NCBI GenBank assembly: GCA_027475525.1
Contig: JAMWFC010000090.1
Span: 744,001 to 808,000 of the forward strand
Reading direction: 5' to 3'
DNA length: 64,000 nucleotides
From: Macrolepiota albuminosa
Lineage: Eukaryota > Basidiomycota > Agaricomycetes > Agaricales > Agaricaceae
Part shown: piece after piece, positions 53,790 through 64,000 of the stretch
How the letters are laid out: each line of letters opens with the position of its first letter
How positions within the stretch are numbered: position 1 is the stretch's first letter
Position numbers and translations under genes: made by a program
The notes under the pieces: generated by a model
Told to the model about the DNA's origin: nothing
The model's database searches: none
Seen by the model: the letters and a program-made list of their open reading frames with translations, nothing else

Positions 53790-55950
53790 ATAGCCTATTG
53801 GAGGCCATATAAAAGTGATCAGAGCCTGCAAGGCTCTAGTAGAGAGGAGAGATCCTCTAATATATGAAATTACCCATACTACCCAGACTACCAGAGACAG
53901 CCAGTACTAGACAGTAGGCATGGCCTACTCAGGCCATAAAGAGCCGCTGCCCTACCAGACATCTCTCTACTTGCAAGAGATAGAAGTAAACAATGAGGAG
54001 CATTATGAGTGTTTGGAAGACAGCACATGCCAAAAGCACTACTTCAGGTGCCACCATCATGTCCACCAATATTAATACTAATATATGCAGGTGCAGTAAT
54101 GAGACTGCCATTTATGCTATAGACACATTAGCCTATGGCCAAACTATATGTGGAACCTGTGCCACAAGCACAGGAATCAGCAGTGCCAGATGCACTTCTC
54201 TGCCAACTGAAAGTAGTAGAACAGCCAATCCCTGCAACTGCATCCTTTCTGCAGGATGGTGTGGCTGTTGTTGTGATTGAGGAGTTGCTTGAGCAGATTA
54301 AGCTGATGAAGAGGCAGCATGTATCAGCGCTGAAGCTGATCAACTGCACATCTAAGCACAAAGTGTCAACTTTTGAGGAACTGACTGCCAAAGTCAAGAG
54401 GGCTAGATATCAGCCTGTTTGATTTGACTATGGAGAGTTAAGCTCAGAGCATGAGGAGGAGGAGGAGGAAGTGGAATCAGCTGCAGACTAATTCCAATAA
54501 GTATTGCGCAATAAGCACATTGCAAAAAAAAAGGCAAATCACACCAAAGAGTTGCAGGCCCTTCAATATTGGGCTGAGGATGAGTTCTTGGGGAGAATCT
54601 CTGATGGTTTGAGGGTGAAAGTGTGAGGTCCACTTGATATTGAGCAGATGCATTTGTGCTTTGAAGAAGCACTCAGCCACTGCACCTATTATTTGTATTT
54701 CACAAATACAATGCTGATAGAAGCTGATGCCAACAGAGTGGTGGCATATAAGTTTGCCTCTAGACAACATGCCTATATTCCAGGCATGGATTGTGTACAA
54801 GCATGCTCCTCACAGTCTTCCTTGCACTCCTTTAGAGCTGGACCAGCTCTACAAATATTATATGAACATACATGTCCTCCAGCACAACAGAATTGTTGCA
54901 TATATGTTGATCACCAAGCTTCAAATGTTTGCCCAGCAAACAGTTGAGGCTCTGCATGACAGAACTATGCAGCTCCTGATGACAGAGCCACAGTACCAGG
55001 ACCTTGTCAACCTAATGCAGGGTCCTGACAACCTCACTCTCATTGAGCAACAACACATTCCAGGGCACTTTTTGCACACAAAAGAAGATGGATCCACTGC
55101 ACTGCATGTAATGCACACACCAGACCCAGCCACACTGTTTGACCTAGACCAGCTTGCTCAATACACACTGGTCTTTGGTTGTCCTGGGCTGAAAAACACA
55201 TATCAGAGCATTGCAGTTGATCATGCATACTGCATGCACTAGCAAACCTGCTTTGGGTTTGCATTGTGTTGAGCTCTCTGCACAAATAGCACAGCCAAAC
55301 CTGTGATTATTTAGTGCATGACTCTTATCATGGCCCATTCATGACTTTATTATGAGGCAATTGCCTCTTATAACACCATGTTTCCTAAGCAACTCTTTGA
55401 GCCTCAATGCAGGCCTAAGCTCAAGATCCAACAACTTTACATGCCAGATGAGCAGGCACATAACTTTTCTAATGATAATGTGTTATGTGTCTTATTGCAT
55501 AACTGAATTCCACTGAACTGAGTGGATCATGCATATACCTATGGCATGGTCTTTTTGGAACAGCAGTTCCATTCTCCAACAATGTCTATAAATATCTTCA
55601 AACAGATTGATGACAAGTGTATGGAGCACCTGGCTACATATAGCTCCCCACCTGCAATTCCACAATAGGATGAATAGTGGGAGATGACCAAAGATGATTA
55701 TTATTGTTTTATATTCAAGCACCACAAAGAGAGCACTCTCCTGATAAATCCTGAGGCTGAAGGCCTCTATTACCTCATTGGCATAGACCTTAACTAAGTC
55801 AATCTCCTAAAATGCATGTCAGTGCATAGTATGCTACCCACCATTACCTCAGTGATTAATGTTGCACTAACTGAGCCTATGGTAGTAGATTCATCTGCTG
55901 TCAAGAAGTTAACTATCCTTATCAAGAATGAAATCGGCATCTGTATGTAT
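53790..55950 (+). pseudogene. Gyp-A-3 ORF3 remnant
   Basis: Homolog of Gyp-A-1 16504-19449. The start codon is ATA (53790). The coiled-coil segment is kept (VIEELLEQIKLMKRQHVSAL), about 630 bases of the middle are missing at 54420, and the C-terminal globular part is well kept, for example MLITKLQMFAQQTVEALHD and FDLDQLAQYTLVFGCPGL. Stops and frameshifts make it dead. Its value is that it shows ORF3 was part of the family before these copies diverged. Confidence 0.8.
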
Positions 55951-56236
55951 AGTGGACAGACATTTTGTGTTTTTTTTCTTTATATTTTAATTTTATCTTA
56001 AGTTCTTGCCATTCAGGCTGGTATGTACACTTGTGCACTAAGATACTGTAAAGCTAAGCATGTTTAGTATCTACACTAAATTTTATGGCTATGGCCAGTA
56101 TCATTAACTTCTTACAGCTATGCAGTAGATGTTATTGCCCAATGCCCTGCACTTTTGTGCAACTCCCTGCATTTTTGTGTAGCTTTGTAGCTTCACCTCT
56201 CACTTAAGACCAAGTATTCAGTCTCATTAGGAGGTA

Positions 56237-56412
56237 TGTAATGGAGTGTCACACTCATTACAAGTGTCAATGATGCTATTAGCAAACAGGTAGAGTATTA
56301 TATAAGACAACATCTTGTATTCACTCTAGTTCTAATCAAATCCAATATAGCAGTCTGATTTAGCACTGTGTAATCCACATAAGAAGATTCTAGCTCATAA
56401 CCAATGGTTATA
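56237..56412 (+). repeat. Gyp-A-3 3' LTR (decayed)
   Basis: 176 bases from TGTAATGG to GTTATA, preceded by a decayed hairpin and purine tract like those of Gyp-A-1. The next bases are Helitron coding sequence. Confidence 0.85.
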
Positions 56413-59400
56413 TAAATGTATTTGTAAATGTATTTAATTGCATCCACTGAAGTACAGACTTCCACATTGATATGACATTGGAATTTGGCTGAGAGATATA
56501 GATTATATAGGACAACATTACAATTGTCATAATGACAATCATGCTTTTCAAAAAAGCAGCCATTGTTAGGTCTGGCATATTAAAGATAGCCATCATCACC
56601 ATACTGTATAGCTTCTTAAAATTTCTTAGAATATCTCTTGGAACATTTGCCATCTACCATGCATTTGGCATTGGAAAAATCTGCTCCACATAGACCATGG
56701 ACCATATTGGTAGTAACAACCCAATAACAAAGGTAAGTTACTGCATTGATAATTCAAGCAAAGCCAATACCTGATTCAATTGAGGCTGAGTTACTGGATC
56801 AGGAATTTGAGCAGAAACAATAGTGTCTACATGGGCTGCATCTTTAATTTTGTCATGATGATGGAAAAAAAATCAAGATATGTATATATAGAAGTCTCTT
56901 CTTTTGGAATTCAATAGTATGGACAGATGCCACATATTTTTCAAAGAGATCATTTTTTATAATCTTCAAAAGAGCATTTTTTTTGAGTTCAAATACTCTG
57001 GCAACAATATCTGGATGATCAGAAGCTGTTTGCCCCTTTCCATTAACTATAGGTTCTTTCAACAGAGCTTCTTCAATTTCAGACCACTTTAGGTTGGCAG
57101 TCATAGTAATGAAGATATCAGATTTATGGAAATGCCTGCAAATAGCTATAGAGTCCTGGAATAATTGCTGCATGTGTTGTTCACTTCCAGAATGAGAAGA
57201 GAAAAGGACTATACATCAGCTCTGTCTACATAAATCTTCTCTAGCAGCAGCATCAACCACCCCTTGATAGACTTTAGCCTAATCTTTGTTTGATTGTGTC
57301 TAACCCAATTAAGTTTTGTTTGTTCAAGTGAAGCCTATGCATTGACAACATATTGTTGAAACAATTGACCACTCCAAAGCAAAGCAGCATTAGCTTCTAG
57401 AGATCTCTGCTGAAGTCAGTATGCATAGTAAGCAGTTTCAGTGATATTTTGTGTTCTGCATTGACCTTGTGGTCCCAGCTGAGAAGGAATGTTTATATAA
57501 GGGCAACCTCTAGAAGCTGTGGCTCAGTCACACAGCTGGCAGAGAGAGATTCAAAGTGTATACTGACAATATCATGATAGCTACTCACCTGGCAGAGAGA
57601 GATCTAAAGAGAACAAGTCTAGAGATTTTCTATGCCAGGTTGGATGCTTCTGGGGCCTCTGAAGTGCAGGGAACAACTGTACAGTACAACAAAACCTTAA
57701 AAACTCAAAAATTGCCTATACAAACAATTGCACAAATAAGGGGCAAACTCTGGCAAACTCACTTATGTAAGTGGTCTGGAAGCAGTGCTGAGGGGCCCAC
57801 ACTTGTCTGAATAGTAGCTAAAGAACCAGAGCATTTCAAGGGCTGAGAAATAATACTAATAGATAGTGGTGAAAGAATAGAAACAGTAAAATAAAATAAG
57901 ATAAGGAGTGAAAAAAGGAAGAAATAAGGATTGCCCTGACAGTTTAAATGAAATCCATGTTCTCCAGTTGAAAATATAATCATGTAGTGCAGAGGAGTAT
58001 AAAAAGAGTGTAAATAACTGATTTGCTTCAATTGACCTCCATGCAGATGCAGGACTATGTCGTGATGATCCAATCATTCTTCAGAGCCATCTCCTGATAT
58101 AATTGCTGCAACTCTTTCCTGTTCATTAGGATTGTTATAGTGTCAATGATCTTCAAAGTCAGCCCTAAATTGAACAGAAAGCCTTTGTGATTGGCCTTCA
58201 GAAACTTCTGTCATAATCTGCTTTGCAAGCTTGTATAAGCCAATAAAGAGATTGACTCTATGAAGCATATCCTGCAAAGAGGCCATTATCTGAGGATCCA
58301 ATTCTAGGATTGCTTCCTTGACAAAAAGCCAATTGTTGATTGTAATCATAGAAGTAGAGTTGTGCATATACAGGATGCTCTTCTTCAGTTGAGAGCAAAG
58401 CACCTGTCAGATGATGGAGCTCTCTATTAATTCTAAAGCTATATAGTCCTAGTCGATTGGTCATTGTGTGATCAAGTTTAACTTCCAAAGATGTAAATGC
58501 AAAGGCTGCATTGTATTGGCAAATAGATGCTTTAAAAGCATCAGAAAGAGAATGATGACCTTGGAGCAAGTTAAGCAGTTCTAATGGAGCATCTGCAAGT
58601 CTAAGCAAATCAATCTGGCCTTGCAGACAGCACATGTCAAACTTTGTATGATGTTTAGTAGAACTGGTGAGCTTTTCAGCATCCCAATGTAGAGCCTGGC
58701 AGTGTGGACATATAACATCTATAGGACTAAGATAATGTGCTGAGGGCTGATCTATATAAGGCTGTCTTCCTCTTGGAAGAGCATTTATGAGTTGTTGTAC
58801 AATTTGGGAAATAAGAGGATGAAGAGGAGGTTCTAGTTGCCCTGCTGCTAGATTTTGCTGTCTCTTATTGTCAACAGGATCATCCAGATCTTGAGCATCT
58901 AGATTGTTAAAGTCCTCCTCCAAATCAGCTCCATGTTCCTGTTCCCAGCCTTGCAAGATTCTTTGAGCCCTAGCCTCATTCAAAGGCCTATGTTCAGGAT
59001 TGAGATCTACATCCTAGTAATCTTTATTACTCAATGCAACTTTTAAAAGTTGTCTTTGTCTCACCTCTAGCTGGTGTAATATCTGTAGTTGTCTTCCTTG
59101 CTCTCTGAGCTGTTGTTGCTCATGCAATACTGCTAATGTCTGTTGTTGCCTTTGCCACTCTTGTTGCCTCTCCTCCTCTTCAGCCATAGCAATATGTCTG
59201 AGCCTTTGCTGCTCTTGCAATACTGCTAGTGCCTGCTATTGTCTATTCTGCTCCTCAGCTGCAGCAATATGCCTCAATCTTTGTTGGTCTTGCAATGCTG
59301 CTAATGTTTGTACTTGTATAGGAGCAACCTGCTGGTTAATTTCTCTCTCTCTATTCCCAAGTATAGGTGGCAGTGGTAGTGGTAAAGCAGGCCCATATAA

Positions 59401-59955
59401 AGCAGGCATTCTAAGTATAGGATTCTGCAAAGGAGCATCCCAACCTTCAGGCAAATGAGTTTCAGGTATACTCATAGCAGTCCCACCAACTACAGGCTGA
59501 TTGACTGATCCCACTCTATTATCTCTTCCATGCACAGCAGCTGGTAGAGGTGCTACTATTGAAGGCACATAAGGAGCTCTATGTGCAGCAAGAGGTAGAG
59601 GTGGTATCATTCTAGGAATAGGATTTTGCAAAGGAGCATTCCATCCTTCAGGTAAATGAGTTTCAGGAATAGCTCCAGCAAATAGATCCTCAGCAACAGT
59701 TGGTGGTCTAAGAGGCCTCCTCAAAGAGCTAGAAGTATTTCTCCCAGAGCTTGAAGCAATCTGATTATTTCCCCAGTTCTTATATTCCCCAATCCTGTAG
59801 TTCCAAGTTGTACATCCTCAGATGCAAATAAGTCCCCAGCAACAGTTGGTCCAATAAGCCTCTCCAAAGAGCTAAAGGCAATCAGATTATTTCTTCCAGT
59901 TCCCATATCTCCAGTTCCCATATCCCCAGTTTCCAAATGAAGTGGTATAACCACT
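56413..59955 (-). pseudogene. Hel-1 RepHel N-terminal and Rep region, decayed
   Basis: Minus strand, N- to C-terminal: Gly/Pro-rich start with two PETHLPEGWNAPLQNPI-type repeats (59640 and 59450), Gln-rich coiled segment (59014-59330), then the conserved block with a Cys/His finger (CPHCQALHWDAEKL, CCLQGQIDLL), YSFRINRELHHLTGAL and TGEHGFHLN. After the solo LTR come the Rep domain (ICRHFHKSDIFITMTANLKW, VASVHTIEFQK) and the stretch near 56700 rich in Cys. The HUH site, normally HMHLLIF-like, reads YIHILIF, so the first His is lost. Stops and shifts are many. Rep would nick and join DNA in rolling-circle transposition; this copy cannot. The two-Tyr motif is beyond the break. Confidence 0.85.
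57491..57946. mobile_element. Solo LTR, family C, copy 2 (in Hel-1)
   Basis: LTR 57496-57941 with GTTTA duplicated at 57491-57495 and 57942-57946. The left end reads TATAAGGGC (TGTAAGGGC expected), the right CCCTGACA. It splits the RepHel frame after TGEHGFHLN. Confidence 0.88.
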
Positions 59956-60219
59956 GAAGTAGATCTTCTACTTCTATTTGCACAATGCTAATCAGGATCA
60001 GTCATTTGTAACTGTTGTAGCCTGCTTTGAATTCTAGCCTGCTGTCTTTGACCTTCAGGAGTACTGGGTCCATTATTAAAATGAGTAGTTGAAGGTTGTC
60101 TGAAAGAATAATTTTTTAAGCATTTTCATAGCTCAAAACTATTGAAAGACATTTACATGATGAGTATATCAATAGCCCAAAGTTGTCAAAGTATGACTGT
60201 AAGCTGAATTGAATTTTTC

Positions 60220-60470
60220 TATTAATCAATCAATCAATCATTACTTACTTTGTAGTTGAGTGTGAAAATTTTGCTACAAAAATATTTGTTAATGGTCATC
60301 AATCAATCAATCAGTCAATACTTACTTTGTAATCAAAGTAGCTAAATTGATCATTTATTAATATCAATCAATCAATCAATCAATCAATCAGTCAATACTT
60401 ACTTTGTAATCAAAGTAGCTAAATTGATCATTTATTAATATCAATCAATCAATTAATCAATCAACACTTA
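60220..60470. repeat. ATCA microsatellite blocks, with a 77-base duplication
   Basis: Runs of AATC/ATCA at about 60226-60243, 60298-60320, 60363-60390 and 60443-60465 separated by ACTTACTTTGTA-type segments. Part of this is an exact 77-base duplication (first copy from about 60301, second from about 60378; GTCAATACTTACTTTGTAAT aligns at that period), a likely artefact. Lies in the 5' leader of Hel-1. Confidence 0.75.
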
Positions 60471-60816
60471 CTTTGTAGTGTAGTTTACTCACTTCAATGT
60501 TGAAACCATGGAAAAATTGGTGCTGTTTGGTTAAAGAACATGCAAGGTGTGAAAACTGGTGTCTACTAAATTGTGTTTTGGCCTCAGCCATATCCATAGA
60601 CTCTGGACACCTTCCACATGTGTCCAAGAGATAGCATACAATGAAATATTTTTAATATACACATTTTTATTACTTAAATAATAGCTAATATACTTTTTCT
60701 TTTTCCAACTGACTAAAAAAAAGAGATGAAAAAGAAAGTATTTGTCAGCCTTAGTGAAAAACTGTTAAAACTGACTAATCACATCATTTTCCAGGTGTTG
60801 TTGCATATACTATAGA

Positions 60817-61529
60817 CAAGCTACGATTTGTGCCTTCAGCATGAATTTCATAGCTCGTTGGGGGCTTTGCCCCCAACCCTCCCCCCCCCAACTAAGCCTC
60901 CACCCTAACCGAACAAAGTGAGGTTAGGGCTCCAAGTATGTATAGAGAACTCAGTGCTTGATCCCAGCCTCAACCTCACTTCATTCAGTTAAGGCCTTGG
61001 TATTTCACAACTCAGTCCCTCTTCCACAACTCTCAAAGCATTATTATAAGCTAAATTGAATTTTTCTTGAATTTTTCACATCTTATTCAGCCTTTATAAA
61101 TCTCCAAAAAAAAAAAAAGAAAAATCAGTATATCAGTAGCCCTTGAATTTTTCCTGAATTTCTGTTGATTTTCCTGGAATTATTTGAGCATTTTCACTAA
61201 CATCTTCTGAAAAACACACCAATTGAATTTTTCTTGAAAATTTCAGACTTATTTAAGCATTTATAAATCTCAAAAGAAAATCTAAATCAGTGTATCATTA
61301 GTCCCTGAATTTTTCCTGATTTTTTAGTGATTTTCTTGGAATTTTTTAATACTCAAATGAGCCAACTCTTATGTCGTTACCCCAAAAGGAAGGTTCTTGG
61401 TCAGCCTTGGTAATCACATTTTTTTCCCAGGTGTCGAGCCAACTCTTATGTCGTTACCCCAAAAGGAAGGTTCTTGGTCAGCCTTGGTAATCACATTTTT
61501 TTCCCAGGTGTCGTCCCATATATTATAGA
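60817..61529 (-). mobile_element. U2: short Helitron-like element with double hairpin 3' end
   Basis: Minus strand from TCTATAATATATGGGACGAC (61529) to CGTAGCTTG (60817), 713 bases (about 636 without the 77-base duplication at 61359-61512). It fits without a gap between the 3' end of Hel-2 (61530) and the 5' end of Hel-1 (60816). AT-rich middle shared with U1 (TTGAATTTTTCTTGAA words). No coding sequence. Confidence 0.65.
61359..61512. repeat. Exact 77-base tandem duplication (likely artefact)
   Basis: GAGCCAACTCTTATGTCGTT at 61359 repeats at 61436. Confidence 0.92.
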
Positions 61530-61600
61530 CGAGCTACGATTCGTGCCTTCGGCACAAATTTCGTAGCTCGTTGGGGGCTTCGCCCCCAAACCTCCCCCAA
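61530..61600 (-). repeat. Double-hairpin 3' terminus of Hel-2
   Basis: On the plus strand GAGCTACGA ... TCGTAGCTC form a long stem enclosing GTGCCTTCGGCAC, followed by TTGGGGGCTTCGCCCCCAA: two very stable GC hairpins with TTCG loops. Decayed forms end U2 (60817-60880) and U1 (51744-51810). Placement at the end of the element fits the Helitron rule of a 3' hairpin that stops rolling-circle copying. Confidence 0.65.
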
Positions 61601-61977
61601 CTAAGCCTCCACCCTAACCTCACTTTGTTCGGTTAGGGCTCCAAGTATGTATAAGTAACTTAGCCTCCACCCCAACCTCACTTCGTTCGGTTAGGGCTCC
61701 AAGTATGTATATAAGTAACTCAGCCTTCACCCCAACCTTACTTCGTTCGGTTAGGGGTTCCAAATATGTATATTCATAACTCAACTTCTATCATGACTTA
61801 CTTTCATTATGTCTTACTGGTTCAAGCATATGTTGTTAAAGAATAGAAAGTTCACATTTATCAAGAAATGATGTTACAATTCCAAGTTATATATATTCTA
61901 TTAGTACAGTATCAACAAATATCAAGTTAGATGCTAAAATATAAAGTTAGTAATAAGTATATAATTAACAATCACAC
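61601..61977. other. Hel-2 3' untranslated region
   Basis: Between the hairpin end and the helicase stop. Contains three related segments CCTAACCTCACTTTGTTCGG / CCCAACCTCACTTCGTTCGG / CCCAACCTTACTTCGTTCGG followed by TTAGGG (about 61611-61756), a minor tandem array. No gene. Confidence 0.5.
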
Positions 61978-64000
61978 TTACATTTGTAAACCATTAAGAA
62001 CTTCTTGATACACAATATTTGCAGTCACTCTTGATGTATTTTCTTCTGACAAAATCACCTTGATACGATCTCCTGATGTGCATCGAGAAAGTGCAACATA
62101 GAGTTGGCCATGTGTAAAAACTGGTGATCAAAGGTCCAATCCAACATGCTTGACTGATTGCCCTTGAGACTTGTTGATAGTCATAGCAAAGGCCAATCGA
62201 ATTGGAAACTGTCTCCTGTGTAATGGTATGGGCAAATCCTCTTCAGAGGCATCTAGATTGATCCTTGGAATCAAAACAGTTGAACCTGCAAACTTGGCAT
62301 CTCCACTGATAATACGACATCTGAGAACTCTAGTGCTGATGTGAGTGATAATCATTCTTGTTCCATTGCAAAGTCCTTTGGTTGTGTCCAGATTCCTGAG
62401 AAGCATGACAGGAACTCCAATCTTCAAAGCCAGTTTAGCCAAAGGCAAACTACTGGCTTTCAAAGAGTTGAGATATTCCACAGGATATAATGCAAGGCCA
62501 TCAGGATTCCTGTTATCAGAGAGAACAGAATCTGCACTCTGTAAGATCCTTTCTTCCCCTGGATACCTCTCTAGAACTTCTGCATTGATCTCCTCTATAT
62601 CCGAGTTCTTGCCAGAGAGAATAGTCCGGTCCAGGTAATACTGATCATTTTGAGGATGACCAATATCAGGATATGTGGAAGAAATCAATCCAGTGATAGA
62701 ATTGTCATCACAGATCATCCTTTCAGGCAGTTTGATTGTTTCTCCAGGTCCTAGATTTTTCCCTGCACCAACATCCAACAACCAAGCTGCATGAGCAATA
62801 TTGTCTACAGTCTGCTCCAACCGCATATTTTGGACCAAGTAATGGACTTGAATATTATCCCAAAGTCGGCCCCTTTTGAGTGAAGCAGCAATCATCTGCT
62901 GCCTGAGTCCATGTGGAACCACTGGAAGAGTTTGCCTAAAGTCCCCTCCAAAAACCACAGTGACTCCACCAAAGAAAATGTCATTATCGAAGATGTCTCT
63001 GAAGCCACAATCGACAGAGTCAATGGCATTTTTGTGTTGCATTGGAACTTCATCCCAAATAACAACTTTGGTGCGAAGTATGAGCTGTGATAACTGGGTT
63101 CCTGTAAGGGCGACCTCTAGAGGCTGTGGCTCAGTCACACAGCTGGCAGAGGGAGATCCAAAGTGTATTAGAATATATACTGACAATATCAAGGTAGCTA
63201 CTCACCTGGCAGAGGGAGATCCAAAGAGAACAAGTCTGGGGATTCCCTATGCCAGGTTGGACGCTTCTGGGGCCTCTGAAGCATGGGAAACAACTGTACA
63301 GTACAACAAAACCTTAAAAACTCGAAAATTGACTAACCAAACAAGTGTGCAAACAAGGGAGGAAAACTCCGGACTTTAGAAGTCAGAAAGGCAAACTCTG
63401 GCTTATCTAAGCAGCCTGGAGCGGTGCTGAAGGGCCCACACTTGTCTGAGTGATAGCTAAAGAACCAGAGCACCTCAAAGGTTGAGAATAGTACTAACAG
63501 ATAGTGTTGAAAAAGTAGTAACAGCAAAATGAGAGAATGATAGAAGAAATAAGGAAGTGAATGAAAGGAGAGTGAAGAAATAAAGAGTGAAAGAAGAAAG
63601 GAATGAGGAGTCCCCTGACAGTTCCTCTCTTGATATTGGCAATGGATGTGTCAAGAGCAGGAATGGGAATTTTGAATCTTGAATGAGCTGTCCTACCCCC
63701 TTCCAACAATAAGGCAGCAATGCCAGATGATGCTACATATAATGCCACATCTCCATTGGAACAAACTGCAGCAGCCAGAGTATTGCAGACAAAGGTTTTG
63801 CCACATCCTCCAGCACTGTGAATGAATAGCATCCTGCCCAAATTGTTGTTCACTGAGTTTATGACAGCATTGAAAGTCTCTAGTTGTTCCACATTGAACT
63901 TGGCCTTGTTTCTCTCCACTCTTTGCTTGAGGTCCTCAACATCATAATTAGTTTCATCTTCCAAAAGTCTATTGCCTAGAAGATTGATCAGTATTCAAGT
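61978..64000 (-). pseudogene. Hel-2 PIF1-like helicase (C-terminal half of RepHel), partial at window edge
   Basis: Runs from the right edge to TAA at 61980-61978. Helicase motifs in order: Walker A AGGCGKT (about 63803-63823), GIAALLL, SRFKIPIPAL, Walker B VVIWDEVPM, GGDFRQTLPVV, then FAMTINKSQGQS and LYVALSRC. The RepHel helicase unwinds DNA during rolling-circle transposition. The frame is interrupted by a solo LTR after NIKRG (63103-63620 plus duplication) and by TGA at 62127-62125 where CGA fits. CpG content and motif integrity are much better than in Hel-1, so it is younger. The N-terminal Rep half would lie to the right of the window. Confidence 0.9.
63098..63625. mobile_element. Solo LTR, family C, copy 3 (in Hel-2 helicase)
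   Basis: Best preserved copy: 63103-63620, 518 bases, TGTAAGGGCGACC...CCCCTGACA, flanked by GTTCC at 63098-63102 and 63621-63625. On the helicase strand it starts TGTCAGGGG and ends CTTACA. Confidence 0.92.

Larger units (their letters stand above)
51723..56412 (+). mobile_element. Gyp-A-3: old 3' part of a Gyp-A element with internal deletion
   Basis: It starts in RT (matching Gyp-A-1 position 13295), is interrupted by U1 (51744-52518), runs to the RNase H start, then jumps at about 53330 from the match of 14117 to that of 16033, losing most of RNase H and integrase. The integrase tail, chromodomain, ORF3 and a 176-base LTR (56237-56412) follow. CpG-poor throughout. Its 3' end abuts Helitron RepHel coding sequence at 56413. 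Confidence 0.85.
56413..60816 (-). mobile_element. Hel-1: 5' portion of a RepHel Helitron
   Basis: The 5' end on the minus strand is TCTATAGTATATGCAACAAC from 60816. RepHel coding follows from about 59955 and is cut at 56413 by the Gyp-A-3 LTR. A family C solo LTR interrupts it at 57496-57941. The helicase half is not found to the left within the window. Confidence 0.8.

Noticed and set aside
21390..56412. Treating the LTRs at 21390 and 56237 as the two ends of one 35 kb nested element
   Set aside because: No shared 5-base duplication, and the RT segment matching 13295-13867 of Gyp-A-1 is present in both halves, so two copies or a rearrangement are involved.
57556..57810. 84-residue frame at 57556-57810 (+) as a gene
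   Set aside because: It lies wholly in a solo LTR and has no conserved coding pattern in the other two copies.
60220..60470. CRISPR-like array of ATCA blocks
   Set aside because: The units are simple microsatellite runs plus one artefact duplication in a fungal genome; there are no distinct spacers or cas genes.
4432..61512. Reading the 77-base duplications as minisatellites or as gene features
   Set aside because: Unrelated sequences share one exact period and are all perfect, including inside decayed repeats; an assembly overlap explains this better.

Overview
This is a nuclear fungal window, almost certainly from a mushroom-forming basidiomycete (Agaricomycetes). The host genes have many 48-57 base GT-AG introns. 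The transposons are Ty3/Gypsy chromoviruses, another Gypsy family, Tad-type LINEs and Helitrons of kinds I know from Agaricomycetes. Species cannot be set from sequence alone. Only about the first 7.2 kb looks like ordinary gene space; the rest is a nested transposon stack.

Layout. 992-2742: an intact six-exon gene for a WOPR-domain (Gti1/Pac2) transcription regulator. 4274-5202: a hAT-type non-autonomous transposon ending 23 bases before the next start codon. 5226-7220: the proteasome assembly chaperone Nas6/PSMD10, interrupted in exon 8 by a 5'-truncated LINE with a poly(A) tail and a 15-base target duplication; the broken gene reads in frame into the LINE. 7848-8422 and 20061-21389: old copia and LINE debris. 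The LINE is split by a complete 11.6 kb Ty3/Gypsy element (Gyp-A-1, 8423-20060) with 172-base LTRs, ACTAC target duplications, one Gag-Pol frame and an unusual third frame (ORF3, 16504-19449).

21390-56412 is a layered block. Old CpG-depleted Gyp-A pieces (21390-27187; 30068-30971 plus 42211-43192 inverted; 51723-56412) are broken by a composite repeat X with tRNA-like units and fold-back elements (27188-30067, 43193-about 45480 inverted, about 49535-51722). They are also broken by a young Ty3/Gypsy element (Gyp-B, 30972-42210) that carries its own spliced zinc-cluster gene antisense to gag-pol. From 56413 to the right edge lie three Helitron-type elements, head to tail on the minus strand (Hel-1, short unit U2, Hel-2), with solo LTRs inside.

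Two processes explain most broken frames. First, 12 exact tandem duplications all have a period of 77 bases, best read as unmerged k-mer overlaps in the assembly, not biology. Removing 77 bases at each restores single reading frames. Second, nearly all remaining in-frame stops are TGA where arginine CGA is expected, as CpG methylation and deamination would give; the older copies have lost almost all CpG.

The most unusual biology is the extra coding capacity of the two LTR families (sense ORF3 in Gyp-A; antisense intron-containing Cys6 gene in Gyp-B), the Nas6-LINE fusion frame, and the Helitron array.
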